NCBI GenBank assembly: GCA_902515405.1
Contig: CABXUS010000003.1
Coordinates: 28,596-92,595, forward strand
Length of the DNA stretch: 64,000 nucleotides
Source: an uncultured Bacteroidota bacterium
GTDB taxonomy: Bacteria > Bacteroidota > Bacteroidia > Flavobacteriales > Flavobacteriaceae
Reading direction: 5' to 3'
Of the stretch, positions 18,111 through 27,051 are shown in pieces (within the stretch, counting starts at the first letter, position 1; each line of letters opens with the position of its first letter). The translations under genes were made by a program, and so were the position numbers. The notes under the pieces were generated by a model that saw only the letters and a program-made list of their open reading frames with translations, was not told the origin of the DNA and made no database searches.

Positions 18111-18518
18111 ATGTACCCAGAAGAATTAGTAAAACCAATGAAACTAGAACTAACATCAAATGGATTTAAGGAATTATCCAACAATGATGATATAAAAAAC
18201 ATGATAGAGAATGGAAGTTCCGTAATTATGGTAAATTCTGTTTGTGGGTGTGCAGCTGCAAATGCAAGACCAGCAGTTATATCATCATTAAATAATGAAA
18301 AAACTCCAAATAATTTATTTACTGTATTTGCAGGTGTCGATAAGGAAGCTACTGATTCAGCCAGAGAGCTTATGTTTCCATTTCCTCCATCATCACCATG
18401 CATAGCGTTATTTAAAGATGGTGAATTGGTTCACATGCTTGAGAGACATCATATTGAGGGAAGAGATGCGTCGTTAATTTCAGAAAATCTTAAACAAGCT
18501 TACGACGAGTTTTGTTAA
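18111..18518 (+). CDS. BrxA/BrxB-family bacilliredoxin
   Basis: 135 aa, thioredoxin-like fold with the family's CGC motif at Cys45-Gly-Cys47 (NSVCGCAAANARP). In Firmicutes these proteins remove bacillithiol from S-bacillithiolated proteins; Flavobacteriia with this gene often also make bacillithiol. Whether this organism does cannot be seen here. Full length, opening MYPEELVKPM as in the family. The stop overlaps the convergent histidine kinase by 4 nt. Confidence 0.92.
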   Translation: MYPEELVKPMKLELTSNGFKELSNNDDIKNMIENGSSVIMVNSVCGCAAANARPAVISSLNNEKTPNNLFTVFAGVDKEATDSARELMFPFPPSSPCIALFKDGELVHMLERHHIEGRDASLISENLKQAYDEFC

Positions 18519-20011
18519 ATATTTTTATGAATTGGTAATTCAATTTTAAAAATAGTTTTTCCTTTTTTTGAGACAAAGTCAATTTTTCCATTATAATTTG
18601 TAACAAGATTTTTTATAATACTTAAACCAAGACCCATTCCTTTAGACTTTGTAGTAAATTTTGGTTCAAATATTTTGTCTCTATTTTTCCTGGGTATTCC
18701 GTCTCCATTATCTTCAATTTCAATATTGGCTTTATTTCTAACTTTTTTGATTGATACAATAATTTTTGAATCTATAATATTCTCAGTTGCATGAATAGCA
18801 TTTTTAACCAAATTAGTTATAATCCTTATCAAATTTGTTCTATCAATTTTGACATTTAGACTTTCTAATTTAGATTTAAATAAAATATTCTGCTCATTAA
18901 AAATTTCTAAAGCTAATTTAGTAGTTGATATTATATCTATATTTTCATTTTTTTGTGCCGGAAGCTCAGCAAAGTGTGAGAATGCAGTTGAAATTGAGCT
19001 AAGAACATCAATTTGCTGAACCAAGGTGTCACTAAAATCCTCCATTTTATCTTGAATTTTTGGATCATTAGGATTGAATTTTAATTTAAAATTTTGGACA
19101 GTTAATTTCATAGGAGTTAATGGGTTTTTTATCTCATGAGCAACTTGTTTAGCCATTTCTCTCCATGCTAATTCTCTTTGGGATTTTGATAATTTTTTCA
19201 CATTTTCATCGATTTGGTCAACCATGTTGTTATATGAGCTAACTAGTGTAAATATCTCTTTACTTGAAACATTTAATCCAATCTTTTTATTTGATTTATC
19301 AATCCTCATTTGTCTCATTTTCTTTACCAGTTCTGAAATAGGGTTTGTTATATAGCTTGAAACAAAATATGAAATGACTATGGCGAGAACAAATAGAAGC
19401 ACATAAACTTGAGCAATATTTATAATAAATGATCTTATTTCATAAGCATTCAATTTATCGTCATCTACATAAGGTAAATTTAAAATCCATATTGGTTTTT
19501 TGTTAATATCTACTATGTATGAAAAAGATGATCTGTAAAATTGGTCTTCAGCTTCATTAGTTTTAACAATTTTTAAATCTGTTGAAGTTTCCAGTTCATC
19601 TATAATTGACTCATCTAATTTCTCTAATACATCTTGGTTAATAGTTGATCCTATTAGAGTGCCATCTAAATCGTATAATGTGAAGTTAATATTTTGAATA
19701 TTGGAAATTTTAAAAATTTCATCTTTTAATTCAGTATCCAAAACGGTGCTTATGTTTATTCCATATTCAGGTCTTTTACTAAATAAATAAGACAATTGAT
19801 TATCTGGCTGTTGAGATTTTTCATTAAATAATACATAAAAAGCCCTTTGAAGTTGTGATTCTTTTCTGTCGAGTCTCAACTCATGATAATAAAATGAATT
19901 CTCACGAATTTGAAAACTTGTAGTTATTCCAATTAGTAAAAAAGAAACAAAAACCAATATAATCATGGCAAAAAAGATCCTGGTTCTAAGTAATAAAAAG
20001 GGTTCTTTCAT
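18515..20011 (-). CDS. Orphan sensor histidine kinase (HAMP, NtrY-like)
   Basis: 498 aa. TM1 at about 11-31, an extracytoplasmic sensor region to about 190, TM2 at about 195-218, HAMP to about 270, then the kinase. The phospho-accepting residue is His292 in AHEIKNPLTPMKL; the ATPase shows NLVKNAIHA, EDNGDGIP and GMGLGLSI. The KNPLTP H-box is that of NtrY/ArcB-like kinases. No response regulator is adjacent, so its partner is elsewhere. The sensor region has no recognised ligand-binding motif. Confidence 0.92.
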   Translation of the reverse strand: MKEPFLLLRTRIFFAMIILVFVSFLLIGITTSFQIRENSFYYHELRLDRKESQLQRAFYVLFNEKSQQPDNQLSYLFSKRPEYGINISTVLDTELKDEIFKISNIQNINFTLYDLDGTLIGSTINQDVLEKLDESIIDELETSTDLKIVKTNEAEDQFYRSSFSYIVDINKKPIWILNLPYVDDDKLNAYEIRSFIINIAQVYVLLFVLAIVISYFVSSYITNPISELVKKMRQMRIDKSNKKIGLNVSSKEIFTLVSSYNNMVDQIDENVKKLSKSQRELAWREMAKQVAHEIKNPLTPMKLTVQNFKLKFNPNDPKIQDKMEDFSDTLVQQIDVLSSISTAFSHFAELPAQKNENIDIISTTKLALEIFNEQNILFKSKLESLNVKIDRTNLIRIITNLVKNAIHATENIIDSKIIVSIKKVRNKANIEIEDNGDGIPRKNRDKIFEPKFTTKSKGMGLGLSIIKNLVTNYNGKIDFVSKKGKTIFKIELPIHKNI

Positions 20012-20102
20012 AAATGTCTCAATCTTAGATATTCAATATAGCAAATATTAAAATCAAATATTATTCCACTTAATTTTTTTTATTTTTAATAAATTAGATG
20101 AA

Positions 20103-21263
20103 ATGAAGAAAAAAAAAACTTTTATAATATTTTCAATCTCAGTTCTAATTTCTCTAGGAATTATTTTTAAATCTGAAACCGTCTATCTATATGAATTAAC
20201 AAAAATTATAATTAAAATTAAAAGGACAAATGCAGACATAACAGACTATAAATATTTTGACAATATTATAATCCCGAAAAGTAAAACTCCAAAGTCATGG
20301 CCCCAGCATAATAATTTTAATAAAGTTATCTCTACAAAAAAATTAGATAGCACACACGCAAATTTGGGAACAGTTGCTTTTCTAATAATTAAAAATGATT
20401 CTATTTGGTATGAAAATTATTATGAGGGGTATAACAAAAATTCATTAAGTAACTCTTTTTCAATTTCTAAAAGTATAGTTGCTGCACTATTAGGAAGGTC
20501 AATTATGGAGGGTTATCTATCTGGATTAAATCATAAAGTAGGAGATTTTATACCTGAGTTTAGTACTGGTTTAGCTAATAATTTAACAGTTGGAGATTTA
20601 TCAAGTATGTCCTCTGGTATGAAATGGACTGAAGACTATAAAAACATTTTTGGAGTAACAGCAAGAGCATATGTTGGTACTGGATTAGAAAAGCTAATAA
20701 AGTCAAGACCAATCATAAGTGAACCCGGTATGTCTTTTGAGTATTTAAGTGGAGATACACAGCTCTTGGCAATGACAATCGAAAAGGCCACTGGAAAAAA
20801 AATTTCTGATTTAGTATCTGAATGGTTTTGGGAGCCTATGGGTGCAGAAAATGATGCGTTATGGCAAGTTGATAATTTAAAAACAAATACTGAAAAAGCT
20901 TATTGTTGTTTTAATTCAAATGCAAGAGATTTTGCAAAGTTTGGTAAATTATTTAAAGATTATGGTTTTTGGGGGAAAGAAATTTTATTGGATTCATCGT
21001 TTGTTAAAAAAGTTACATCTCCAAGATTCAAAGAAAGTCCTCATTATGGATATGGTTTTTGGATTGGAAAGTTTAATAATATGGATTTCTTTGCAATGAG
21101 AGGTCATCTTGGTCAACACGTATTTGTTTTTCCAAAGCAAAATATAATTATTGTTAGATTGGGTAAAAGACATGATGTGAAAAGCGAAAGGGAAATTTAT
21201 CCTACAGATCAACAAATATATTTAGAAGAAGCATTTAAAATGTTAGCAATTGAAAAAGTCTAA
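20103..21263 (+). CDS. Membrane-anchored serine hydrolase, beta-lactamase/PBP class C fold
   Basis: 386 aa with an N-terminal membrane anchor (about 6-24). The catalytic SxxK tetrad is S120-I-S-K123 in NSFSISKSIV; the second motif is Y-L-S in FEYLSGDTQ and the third is HLG in RGHLGQHVF, replacing KTG. This pattern is that of esterase or peptidase members rather than true beta-lactamases. The 3' end overlaps the ABC ATPase gene by 14 nt, so it may act on the transported compound (inference). Confidence 0.87.
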   Translation: MKKKKTFIIFSISVLISLGIIFKSETVYLYELTKIIIKIKRTNADITDYKYFDNIIIPKSKTPKSWPQHNNFNKVISTKKLDSTHANLGTVAFLIIKNDSIWYENYYEGYNKNSLSNSFSISKSIVAALLGRSIMEGYLSGLNHKVGDFIPEFSTGLANNLTVGDLSSMSSGMKWTEDYKNIFGVTARAYVGTGLEKLIKSRPIISEPGMSFEYLSGDTQLLAMTIEKATGKKISDLVSEWFWEPMGAENDALWQVDNLKTNTEKAYCCFNSNARDFAKFGKLFKDYGFWGKEILLDSSFVKKVTSPRFKESPHYGYGFWIGKFNNMDFFAMRGHLGQHVFVFPKQNIIIVRLGKRHDVKSEREIYPTDQQIYLEEAFKMLAIEKV

Positions 21264-22767
21264 ACTTATTTCTGTTAAAAATTTAAAAGTTTTTACTAAA
21301 GATATTATTTTAGTTAAAGGGATTTCTTTTGATCTTAATTATAATAAAGTTCTTGGAATAATTGGAGAATCTGGAAGTGGAAAATCTTTAACTGCACTTA
21401 GCATTTTAAATCTTAACAAATATAAAGGTCTTAATCAAGAGGGAGAGATTTTCTATAATGAAGAATTAATTTCTCATGCTAATATTCAAGACTTAATAAA
21501 AAATAAAATCTCTATCATTTTTCAGGATCCAATGAGCTTCTTAAATCCAAGTATGAAATGTGGTCAACAAATTAATGAGGTTTTACAGGCAAAGAAAAAA
21601 AATAAAGTTATTGAACTGATTCAAAAAGTTAAAATTGAAAATCCAGAATTAACCTACAATAAATATCCTCATGAACTAAGTGGTGGACAACAACAAAGGA
21701 TTATGATAGCAATTGCTATCGCAAAAAATCCAAAATTAATTATAGCAGATGAAGCAACCTCATCACTTGATAGTTTGATAAAAAGAGAAATTATTGAACT
21801 TTTGATTGAAATAAAAAAAGAGTTGAATACCAGTCTTATTATTATAAGTCACAATCTTAATTTAATATCAAAAATTTCAAATCAAGTTTTGATTATGAAT
21901 AAAGGATTAATAGTTGAAAAAGGTTCAACAAAAAAAATATTTTCAAATCCTAGAAAAGCCTATACTAAAAAACTTATTCAAGAAAATGAAAACCTTAAAA
22001 AAGATAAAAGAAAAATAAAGGATAAAGTCTCTACAAATAATATTCTGGAAATTAATGAACTAACACTTTCATTAAGTAATAAAAAAATAATTGATAACAT
22101 TAATTTTAATATTAAAAGGGGTGAAACTATTGGAATTATTGGTCAATCTGGATCTGGCAAAACCACTATTTCAAGATGCATTATTGGTTACTATAAAAAT
22201 TATCTTGGTAGGATTAATTATAATGGCGATAACATAAGAAAAATTAATAGAATTAATCTAAGCAGAGAGATTCAATTAATTTTTCAAGATCCTTACTCAG
22301 CTTTAAATCCTAATATTAAAGTAATTAATCAAATTATAGAACCTATGAGAATTCATTTTAAAATAAATAAAGATGAATTAAAAGTTAAAGCAGCTGAATA
22401 TTTAAAAAGAGTCAAGCTCAATGAAGAACTGTTCTATAAATATCCATCTGAACTTTCAGGAGGAGAGAGACAAAGGGTAGTAATTGCTAGGGCGTTATGT
22501 CTAAAACCAAAACTTATAATATGTGATGAATGTGTTTCTGCACTCGATAAATCAATTCAATATTCTGTTTTAAAACTTCTTGAAAAATTAAAAAAAGAAA
22601 TGTCATTAACATATATTTTTATATCTCATGATCTATCATTGGTTAAACTTATGTCAGATAAAATAATTGTTTTAAATAATGGTAAAATAGTGGATAGAAA
22701 TTCGTCAACTAAGCTATTTAAAAAACCAAAAAAATATACAAAAAGGCTAATTGATGCTATAATTTAA
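21250..22767 (+). CDS. Fused double ABC ATPase of the oligopeptide type (YejF/DppDF-like)
   Basis: 505 aa containing two complete ATPase domains. Domain 1: Walker A GESGSGKS, signature LSGGQQQR, Walker B LIIADEAT. Domain 2: Walker A GQSGSGKTT, signature LSGGERQR, Walker B LIICDECV. This fusion usually powers a peptide importer with two permeases and a binding protein, none of which is in the window. The start is TTG at 21250 inside the serine hydrolase gene; no ATG precedes the first strand in frame. Confidence 0.9.
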   Translation: MKKSKLISVKNLKVFTKDIILVKGISFDLNYNKVLGIIGESGSGKSLTALSILNLNKYKGLNQEGEIFYNEELISHANIQDLIKNKISIIFQDPMSFLNPSMKCGQQINEVLQAKKKNKVIELIQKVKIENPELTYNKYPHELSGGQQQRIMIAIAIAKNPKLIIADEATSSLDSLIKREIIELLIEIKKELNTSLIIISHNLNLISKISNQVLIMNKGLIVEKGSTKKIFSNPRKAYTKKLIQENENLKKDKRKIKDKVSTNNILEINELTLSLSNKKIIDNINFNIKRGETIGIIGQSGSGKTTISRCIIGYYKNYLGRINYNGDNIRKINRINLSREIQLIFQDPYSALNPNIKVINQIIEPMRIHFKINKDELKVKAAEYLKRVKLNEELFYKYPSELSGGERQRVVIARALCLKPKLIICDECVSALDKSIQYSVLKLLEKLKKEMSLTYIFISHDLSLVKLMSDKIIVLNNGKIVDRNSSTKLFKKPKKYTKRLIDAII

Positions 22768-22770
22768 TTT

Positions 22771-23109
22771 ATGAATGACATATTATATAATATAGATTCA
22801 TTACTAAAGTATATATCATTTACATTCCTTATATATTGTACATTGACATATGGCTATAAGCTACTAGCAAAAAAAAAATATTCAATAATTGATTTTAGAA
22901 TTTCTATTATGACTTTAATATTTGTTTTTTTTAAGTTCTCTTTATCTTTACTGTGGTTCTACAATGATATGAAATTTAATATTAAAAATTTTATAGTTTT
23001 TTTAATTATTTTATTGGGGTTTTATAGCCATAATAAAGTTACTGAGCCAAGAAAAAAGTTTCTTAGACTGTTTAGTCTTTATTTTATTGGGCTATTACTA
23101 ATGATTTGA
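22771..23109 (+). CDS. Membrane protein of unknown function, 112 aa
   Basis: Starts with ATG 3 nt after the ABC ATPase stop, so very likely the last gene of that operon. Three to four hydrophobic segments (about 13-30, 42-62, 69-86 and 98-112). Rich in Phe, Ile and Leu, with basic residues near the membrane boundaries. No family recognised; it is too small to be a peptide permease. Confidence 0.55.
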   Translation: MNDILYNIDSLLKYISFTFLIYCTLTYGYKLLAKKKYSIIDFRISIMTLIFVFFKFSLSLLWFYNDMKFNIKNFIVFLIILLGFYSHNKVTEPRKKFLRLFSLYFIGLLLMI

Positions 23110-23126
23110 TTCTGTAAAAGCAAAAA

Positions 23127-23146
23127 ACACTCTAGAAGAGTGTCTT
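23127..23146 (+). terminator. Hairpin after the serine hydrolase/ABC operon, weak terminator
   Basis: ACACTCT (23127-23133) and AGAGTGT (23137-23143) pair perfectly around a 3-nt loop. Only CTT follows, so termination through a U run would be poor. Position 18 nt after the last stop codon suits an operon end. Confidence 0.5.
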
Positions 23147-23188
23147 AGGCTAAACAAACTATGAAAAACTAACATATTAAAATTAGTT

Positions 23189-23196
23189 TAAATTTG
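23189..23196 (+). promoter_or_regulatory. Candidate -7 box for gpsA
   Basis: TAAATTTG fits TAnnTTTG exactly, 28 nt before the gpsA ATG; no clear -33 TTG is present. Confidence 0.35.
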
Positions 23197-23224
23197 ATGC
23201 ATATTATATTAAAGAATTGTTAAA

Positions 23225-24220
23225 ATGAGTTATGAAAATAATATTGCTGTTTTAGGAGCTGGTAGCTGGGGGACTGCAATAATAAAAATGCTTTGTGAAA
23301 ATGTTAATGAAGTTCTCTGGTATGTAAGGAATTCAGATCATGCTAATGAAATAATTAAATTAAAAAGGAATCCAAAATATTTAAAGAATTTGGAGATTGA
23401 TGTTAATAAGCTAGTAATTAGTAGTGATATTGAGATTATTATTCAGCAATCTAATATTATAATCTTAGCTATTCCTTCTCCTTATATAAATGAAAGTCTT
23501 GAAAAATATAAATCAATATTAAATCAAAAAATAATTTTTTCTGGATCTAAAGGAGTAATACCTGAGTCTCATTTAGTAATTACTGATCACTTAAATAAAT
23601 ATTACAATATTCCGTATAAAAATTTAGGTATTATAAGCGGACCAACTCATGCTGAGGAAATTGCGAATGAAAAGCTGTCTTACTTAACTATTGGTTCATC
23701 AAATAAAGACATATGTGATTTTTTATCTGAAAAATTAAAGTCTTCATATATAAAAACATCTATTTCCAAGGATGTTATTGGTATAGAATATTCAGCTGCT
23801 TTAAAAAATATTTATTCAATTTTAGTTGGCATATCAATTGGTTTAGGATATGGGGATAATTTTATTAGTGTTTTAATTAGCCATTGCAGTAAGGAGATGA
23901 TTAAATTCATTATGTCAATTGATAATGTAAAACGTGATTTTAGTCATTCTGCATATATTGGAGATCTACTAGTAACAACATACTCATCATTTAGCAGAAA
24001 TAGAACTTTTGGTAAAATGATTGGAGAAGGTCATTCTGTTAATGAATCTATTTCTAAAATGTCTATGATTGTAGAGGGATATTATGCAACAAAAAATGCA
24101 TATGAAATTTCAAAACTTAATAATGAAAAGTTTTTTATTATAAATACTGCATATGAAATTTTATATAATGGTAAGGAGCCTAAAGAATGTATAAAAAAGC
24201 TTTCTGTAAGTTTATACTGA
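23225..24220 (+). CDS. gpsA: Glycerol-3-phosphate dehydrogenase [NAD(P)+]
   Basis: 331 aa. Reduces dihydroxyacetone phosphate to sn-glycerol 3-phosphate for phospholipid synthesis. Rossmann motif GAGSWGTAI at residues 11-19; SGPTHAEE and the catalytic lysine in [12 protein letters not shown] follow; [15 protein letters not shown] is the C-terminal signature. The last codons overlap convergent pheS by 9 nt. Confidence 0.96.
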   Translation: MSYENNIAVLGAGSWGTAIIKMLCENVNEVLWYVRNSDHANEIIKLKRNPKYLKNLEIDVNKLVISSDIEIIIQQSNIIILAIPSPYINESLEKYKSILNQKIIFSGSKGVIPESHLVITDHLNKYYNIPYKNLGIISGPTHAEEIANEKLSYLTIGSSNKDICDFLSEKLKSSYIKTSISKDVIGIEYSAALKNIYSILVGISIGLGYGDNFISVLISHCSKEMIKFIMSIDNVKRDFSHSAYIGDLLVTTYSSFSRNRTFGKMIGEGHSVNESISKMSMIVEGYYATKNAYEISKLNNEKFFIINTAYEILYNGKEPKECIKKLSVSLY

Positions 24221-25228
24221 TCTACTGAACTGATTTAAAAATCTTAAATCATTTTCATAAAGAGTTCTGATATCCTCAATCTGATATAATAACATTGTTA
24301 TTCTTTCAATCCCAAGCCCAAAAGCAAATCCAGAAAACTTTTCAGTATCAATTTTACAGTTTTTTAAGACATTAGGGTCCACCATTCCGCATCCTAGAAT
24401 TTCTAACCAACCTGTCCCTTTAGTAATTCTATAATCTGCTTCAGTTTCTAAACCCCAATATATATCTAGCTCGGCACTAGGTTCAGTAAATGGGAAATAT
24501 GAAGGTCTTAATCTGATTTTACTTTTGCCAAATAATTCCTTAGTAAAATGTAAAAGTGTTTGCTTTAAATCAACAAATGAAACATTCTTATCAATATATA
24601 AACCCTCAATTTGATGAAAAAAACAATGAGATCTAGCTGAAATATCCTCATTTCTATAAACTCTTCCAGGTGAAATTGTTCTTATAGGAGGTTCATTATT
24701 CTCCATATGTCTAATTTGAACAGATGAAGTGTGTGTTCTTAAAAGCCAATCTGGATTTTTACTAATATAAAATGTGTCTTGCATATCCCTAGCTGGGTGG
24801 TGTTCTGGAAGATTTAAGGCTGTAAAATTATGCCAATCATCCTCAATTTCAGGACCTTCAGAAATATCAAATCCAATTTTTAAGAAAATATCAATTATTT
24901 TATTTTTAACAATAGAAATTGGATGTTTAGACCCTAATTTTATAAAGTCAGCTGGCTTAGTTAAGTCTTCAAAATTATCATTTGAAATATTCTTTACAAA
25001 CTTTTCTTTGTGATTATTAATTATAGATTTAACCTTCTCCTTAATAGAGTTTATTTTTAAACCAACTTCTTTTTTTTCATTGTTAGGGATGTTCTTAAGT
25101 TGAGAAAACAGCAATGGAATGATTCCCTTTTTTGATATATACTTAATTCTAAATTTCTCAAGCTCATTAGCATCTTTAATTTTAATTTTATTTAATTCTG
25201 CTAAATACTTATTTATTTCTTTATTCAT
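24212..25228 (-). CDS. pheS: Phenylalanine-tRNA ligase alpha subunit
   Basis: 338 aa. N-terminal coiled coil (about 1-90), then the class II catalytic core: [12 protein letters not shown], the motif 2 region [14 protein letters not shown], and [14 protein letters not shown] as motif 3. Length is normal. pheT is not adjacent, as is common in Bacteroidetes. Confidence 0.96.
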   Translation of the reverse strand: MNKEINKYLAELNKIKIKDANELEKFRIKYISKKGIIPLLFSQLKNIPNNEKKEVGLKINSIKEKVKSIINNHKEKFVKNISNDNFEDLTKPADFIKLGSKHPISIVKNKIIDIFLKIGFDISEGPEIEDDWHNFTALNLPEHHPARDMQDTFYISKNPDWLLRTHTSSVQIRHMENNEPPIRTISPGRVYRNEDISARSHCFFHQIEGLYIDKNVSFVDLKQTLLHFTKELFGKSKIRLRPSYFPFTEPSAELDIYWGLETEADYRITKGTGWLEILGCGMVDPNVLKNCKIDTEKFSGFAFGLGIERITMLLYQIEDIRTLYENDLRFLNQFSRSV

Positions 25229-25270
25229 TGCTTATGCTAAAGTATCTCAATTAAATTAAAAAATAAAACT

Positions 25271-25732
25271 TCACCAAAATTTAATTAAGTCAATTCCATA
25301 ATAAATTATTAATGCTGAAATAATAAATCTAAAAAACTTTCCAATAAGCATCCAAATAGATACTTTATAAGCATCTACTTTAAAAAAGCCTAAACTCAAA
25401 GCAAGAATATCTCCTCCAAGAGGAAACCAAGTAAAAAAAGCTAATACACTTCCCCACTTATCAATTCTTATTTTAAAAGCATTAACCTTTTCTTTTTTGA
25501 TTTTGAAATATTTTTCTATTTTTTTCCAATCCCCAATCCTACCAACAAAATAAGAAGTCATTCCTCCCATCCAATTACCTATAGTAGCAATTAAAATTGT
25601 AATATATAAGTTAAATCCCTTAACAATTAGAACGCCTAAAATAACCTCGGGGCTAAATGGAATAACAAATGTTGCTGCGAGAAAACAAGAAATAAATAAA
25701 CCTATATAACCCAACTCAGCAAAGTATTCCAT
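25271..25732 (-). CDS. YqaA-family (SNARE-associated/DedA-like) membrane protein
   Basis: 153 aa, about four membrane segments. The VTT/DedA-type signature is visible: GNWMGGMTSYFVGR in the first half and FFTWFPLGGDILALSLG in the second. Relatives are putative lipid scramblases or transporters; the specific role of YqaA is unknown. Upstream of pheS on the same strand with 42 nt between them. Confidence 0.85.
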   Translation of the reverse strand: MEYFAELGYIGLFISCFLAATFVIPFSPEVILGVLIVKGFNLYITILIATIGNWMGGMTSYFVGRIGDWKKIEKYFKIKKEKVNAFKIRIDKWGSVLAFFTWFPLGGDILALSLGFFKVDAYKVSIWMLIGKFFRFIISALIIYYGIDLIKFW

Positions 25733-25775
25733 TTTAGTTTTAACTTTATAACTTAATAAAATTATACTTTAAATT

Positions 25776-26297
25776 TTGATTTATATAGATTTAATAATAA
25801 TTGTAGTAATTATATATGCATTTATAAAAGGATTTTCAAATGGTCTTGTAAATGAATTAGCCTCATTTCTTGGATTATTAATAGGAGCTATTATTTCTTA
25901 TAGTTTCTCAGACGACCTTTCTGAAATTATTAATAATTATATAAAAAAAGATTCGCCTTTATATGTCGTTTCTCCAAAACTATGGGATATTTTAAGTTTT
26001 ATTATATTATTTATTACCACTTCTCTACTCTTTACTTTTGCTGGTAAGTCTTTTACGAAACTTATAAAGTTTATATCCCTTGGAACAATTAACAGATTAC
26101 TTGGTGGCCTGTTCAGCTCTTTGAAATTTATTATTGTAATAGTATCTATTTCAATGGTAATTAATTATTTATCCGAGCTATTAATGATTGAGATGATACC
26201 ACTGGATCAAACAAATAATTCTAAAGTATATCCAGTTTTAATTGATATCGGAAATTTAATATTAGATTATTTAAACAACAATTCTTTTACTATTTAA
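25776..26297 (+). CDS. CvpA-family membrane protein
   Basis: 173 aa with four membrane segments. The N-terminal IDLIIIVVIIYAFIKGFSNG and the following ELASFLGLLIGAI are the CvpA signature. CvpA homologues affect colicin V export and envelope stress resistance. Start is TTG at 25776; no ATG is available upstream in frame. The end overlaps convergent batE by 8 nt. Confidence 0.85.
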   Translation: MIYIDLIIIVVIIYAFIKGFSNGLVNELASFLGLLIGAIISYSFSDDLSEIINNYIKKDSPLYVVSPKLWDILSFIILFITTSLLFTFAGKSFTKLIKFISLGTINRLLGGLFSSLKFIIVIVSISMVINYLSELLMIEMIPLDQTNNSKVYPVLIDIGNLILDYLNNNSFTI

Positions 26298-27051
26298 CTG
26301 TCCTAAATGAAGATGTTAAAATCCATCCTTTATTTCCATTTTTAAGCTGAATTAAACTCCAATCATTAATGCTTTCTAGGATATTTAATTTTGTTCCTTC
26401 ATGAAGTTTAATTATTTCTTCTGACCTTAAATTAGGTTCCTCCCTTAACTCAATTTGTTTATCAAAAATAATAGCAGGATTATTGTTTTCAGAAATATTT
26501 TTTGAGTTGTTTGCTAAAATTAAAAATAATAAAAATAATATAGTGCTAGAAATGGATGAAATAAATAGTTTTTTCTTTAAAGAAGATTTTTTACTAATCA
26601 TATATAGGAAAAATAAAAATATTGCCAAATACTCAAAGAAGATAAATAAGTATTGCCAAGTATTATAATTAAATAGTTTTGTCACGCTATTTGTAAAAAC
26701 AGATATTTGATTTTCAGGCAGTATTTCTATTTTATCAATTAGCATATTTTGAGCAAATACCAAATTATTATTTATTGTCTCACTGTTAGGATTTAATAAT
26801 AGAGCTTTTTCATAATAATATATAGAGTTGGCAATATCATTTAATTTATAATAAGAATTACCCATATTATAATATAGCTTATCTGAATGCTCTCCACTTT
26901 TTAGTATTGATGAATACTTTTCAATGGCTTCATAATAATTTCCATTATTATAAAGTTCATTGCCCTGATCAAATAATTCAGAGTTCTGACTAAATGAAAA
27001 TGAAAATAAAAAACAAAAGATGACAATAATATTTATGTTCTTTAAAATCAT
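26290..27051 (-). CDS. batE: BatE: TPR and SH3-like aerotolerance protein
   Basis: 253 aa. Signal peptide (1-21), TPR repeats (about 22-105, e.g. AIEKYSSILK and SIYYYEKALLLNPN), two membrane segments (about 133-152 and 163-182), and a C-terminal bacterial SH3 domain ending in NGNKGWILTSSFR. This is the standard BatE layout and it is the last gene of the Bat operon. Its ATG overlaps the batD stop by 4 nt. Confidence 0.88.
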   Translation of the reverse strand: MILKNINIIVIFCFLFSFSFSQNSELFDQGNELYNNGNYYEAIEKYSSILKSGEHSDKLYYNMGNSYYKLNDIANSIYYYEKALLLNPNSETINNNLVFAQNMLIDKIEILPENQISVFTNSVTKLFNYNTWQYLFIFFEYLAIFLFFLYMISKKSSLKKKLFISSISSTILFLLFLILANNSKNISENNNPAIIFDKQIELREEPNLRSEEIIKLHEGTKLNILESINDWSLIQLKNGNKGWILTSSFRTVK

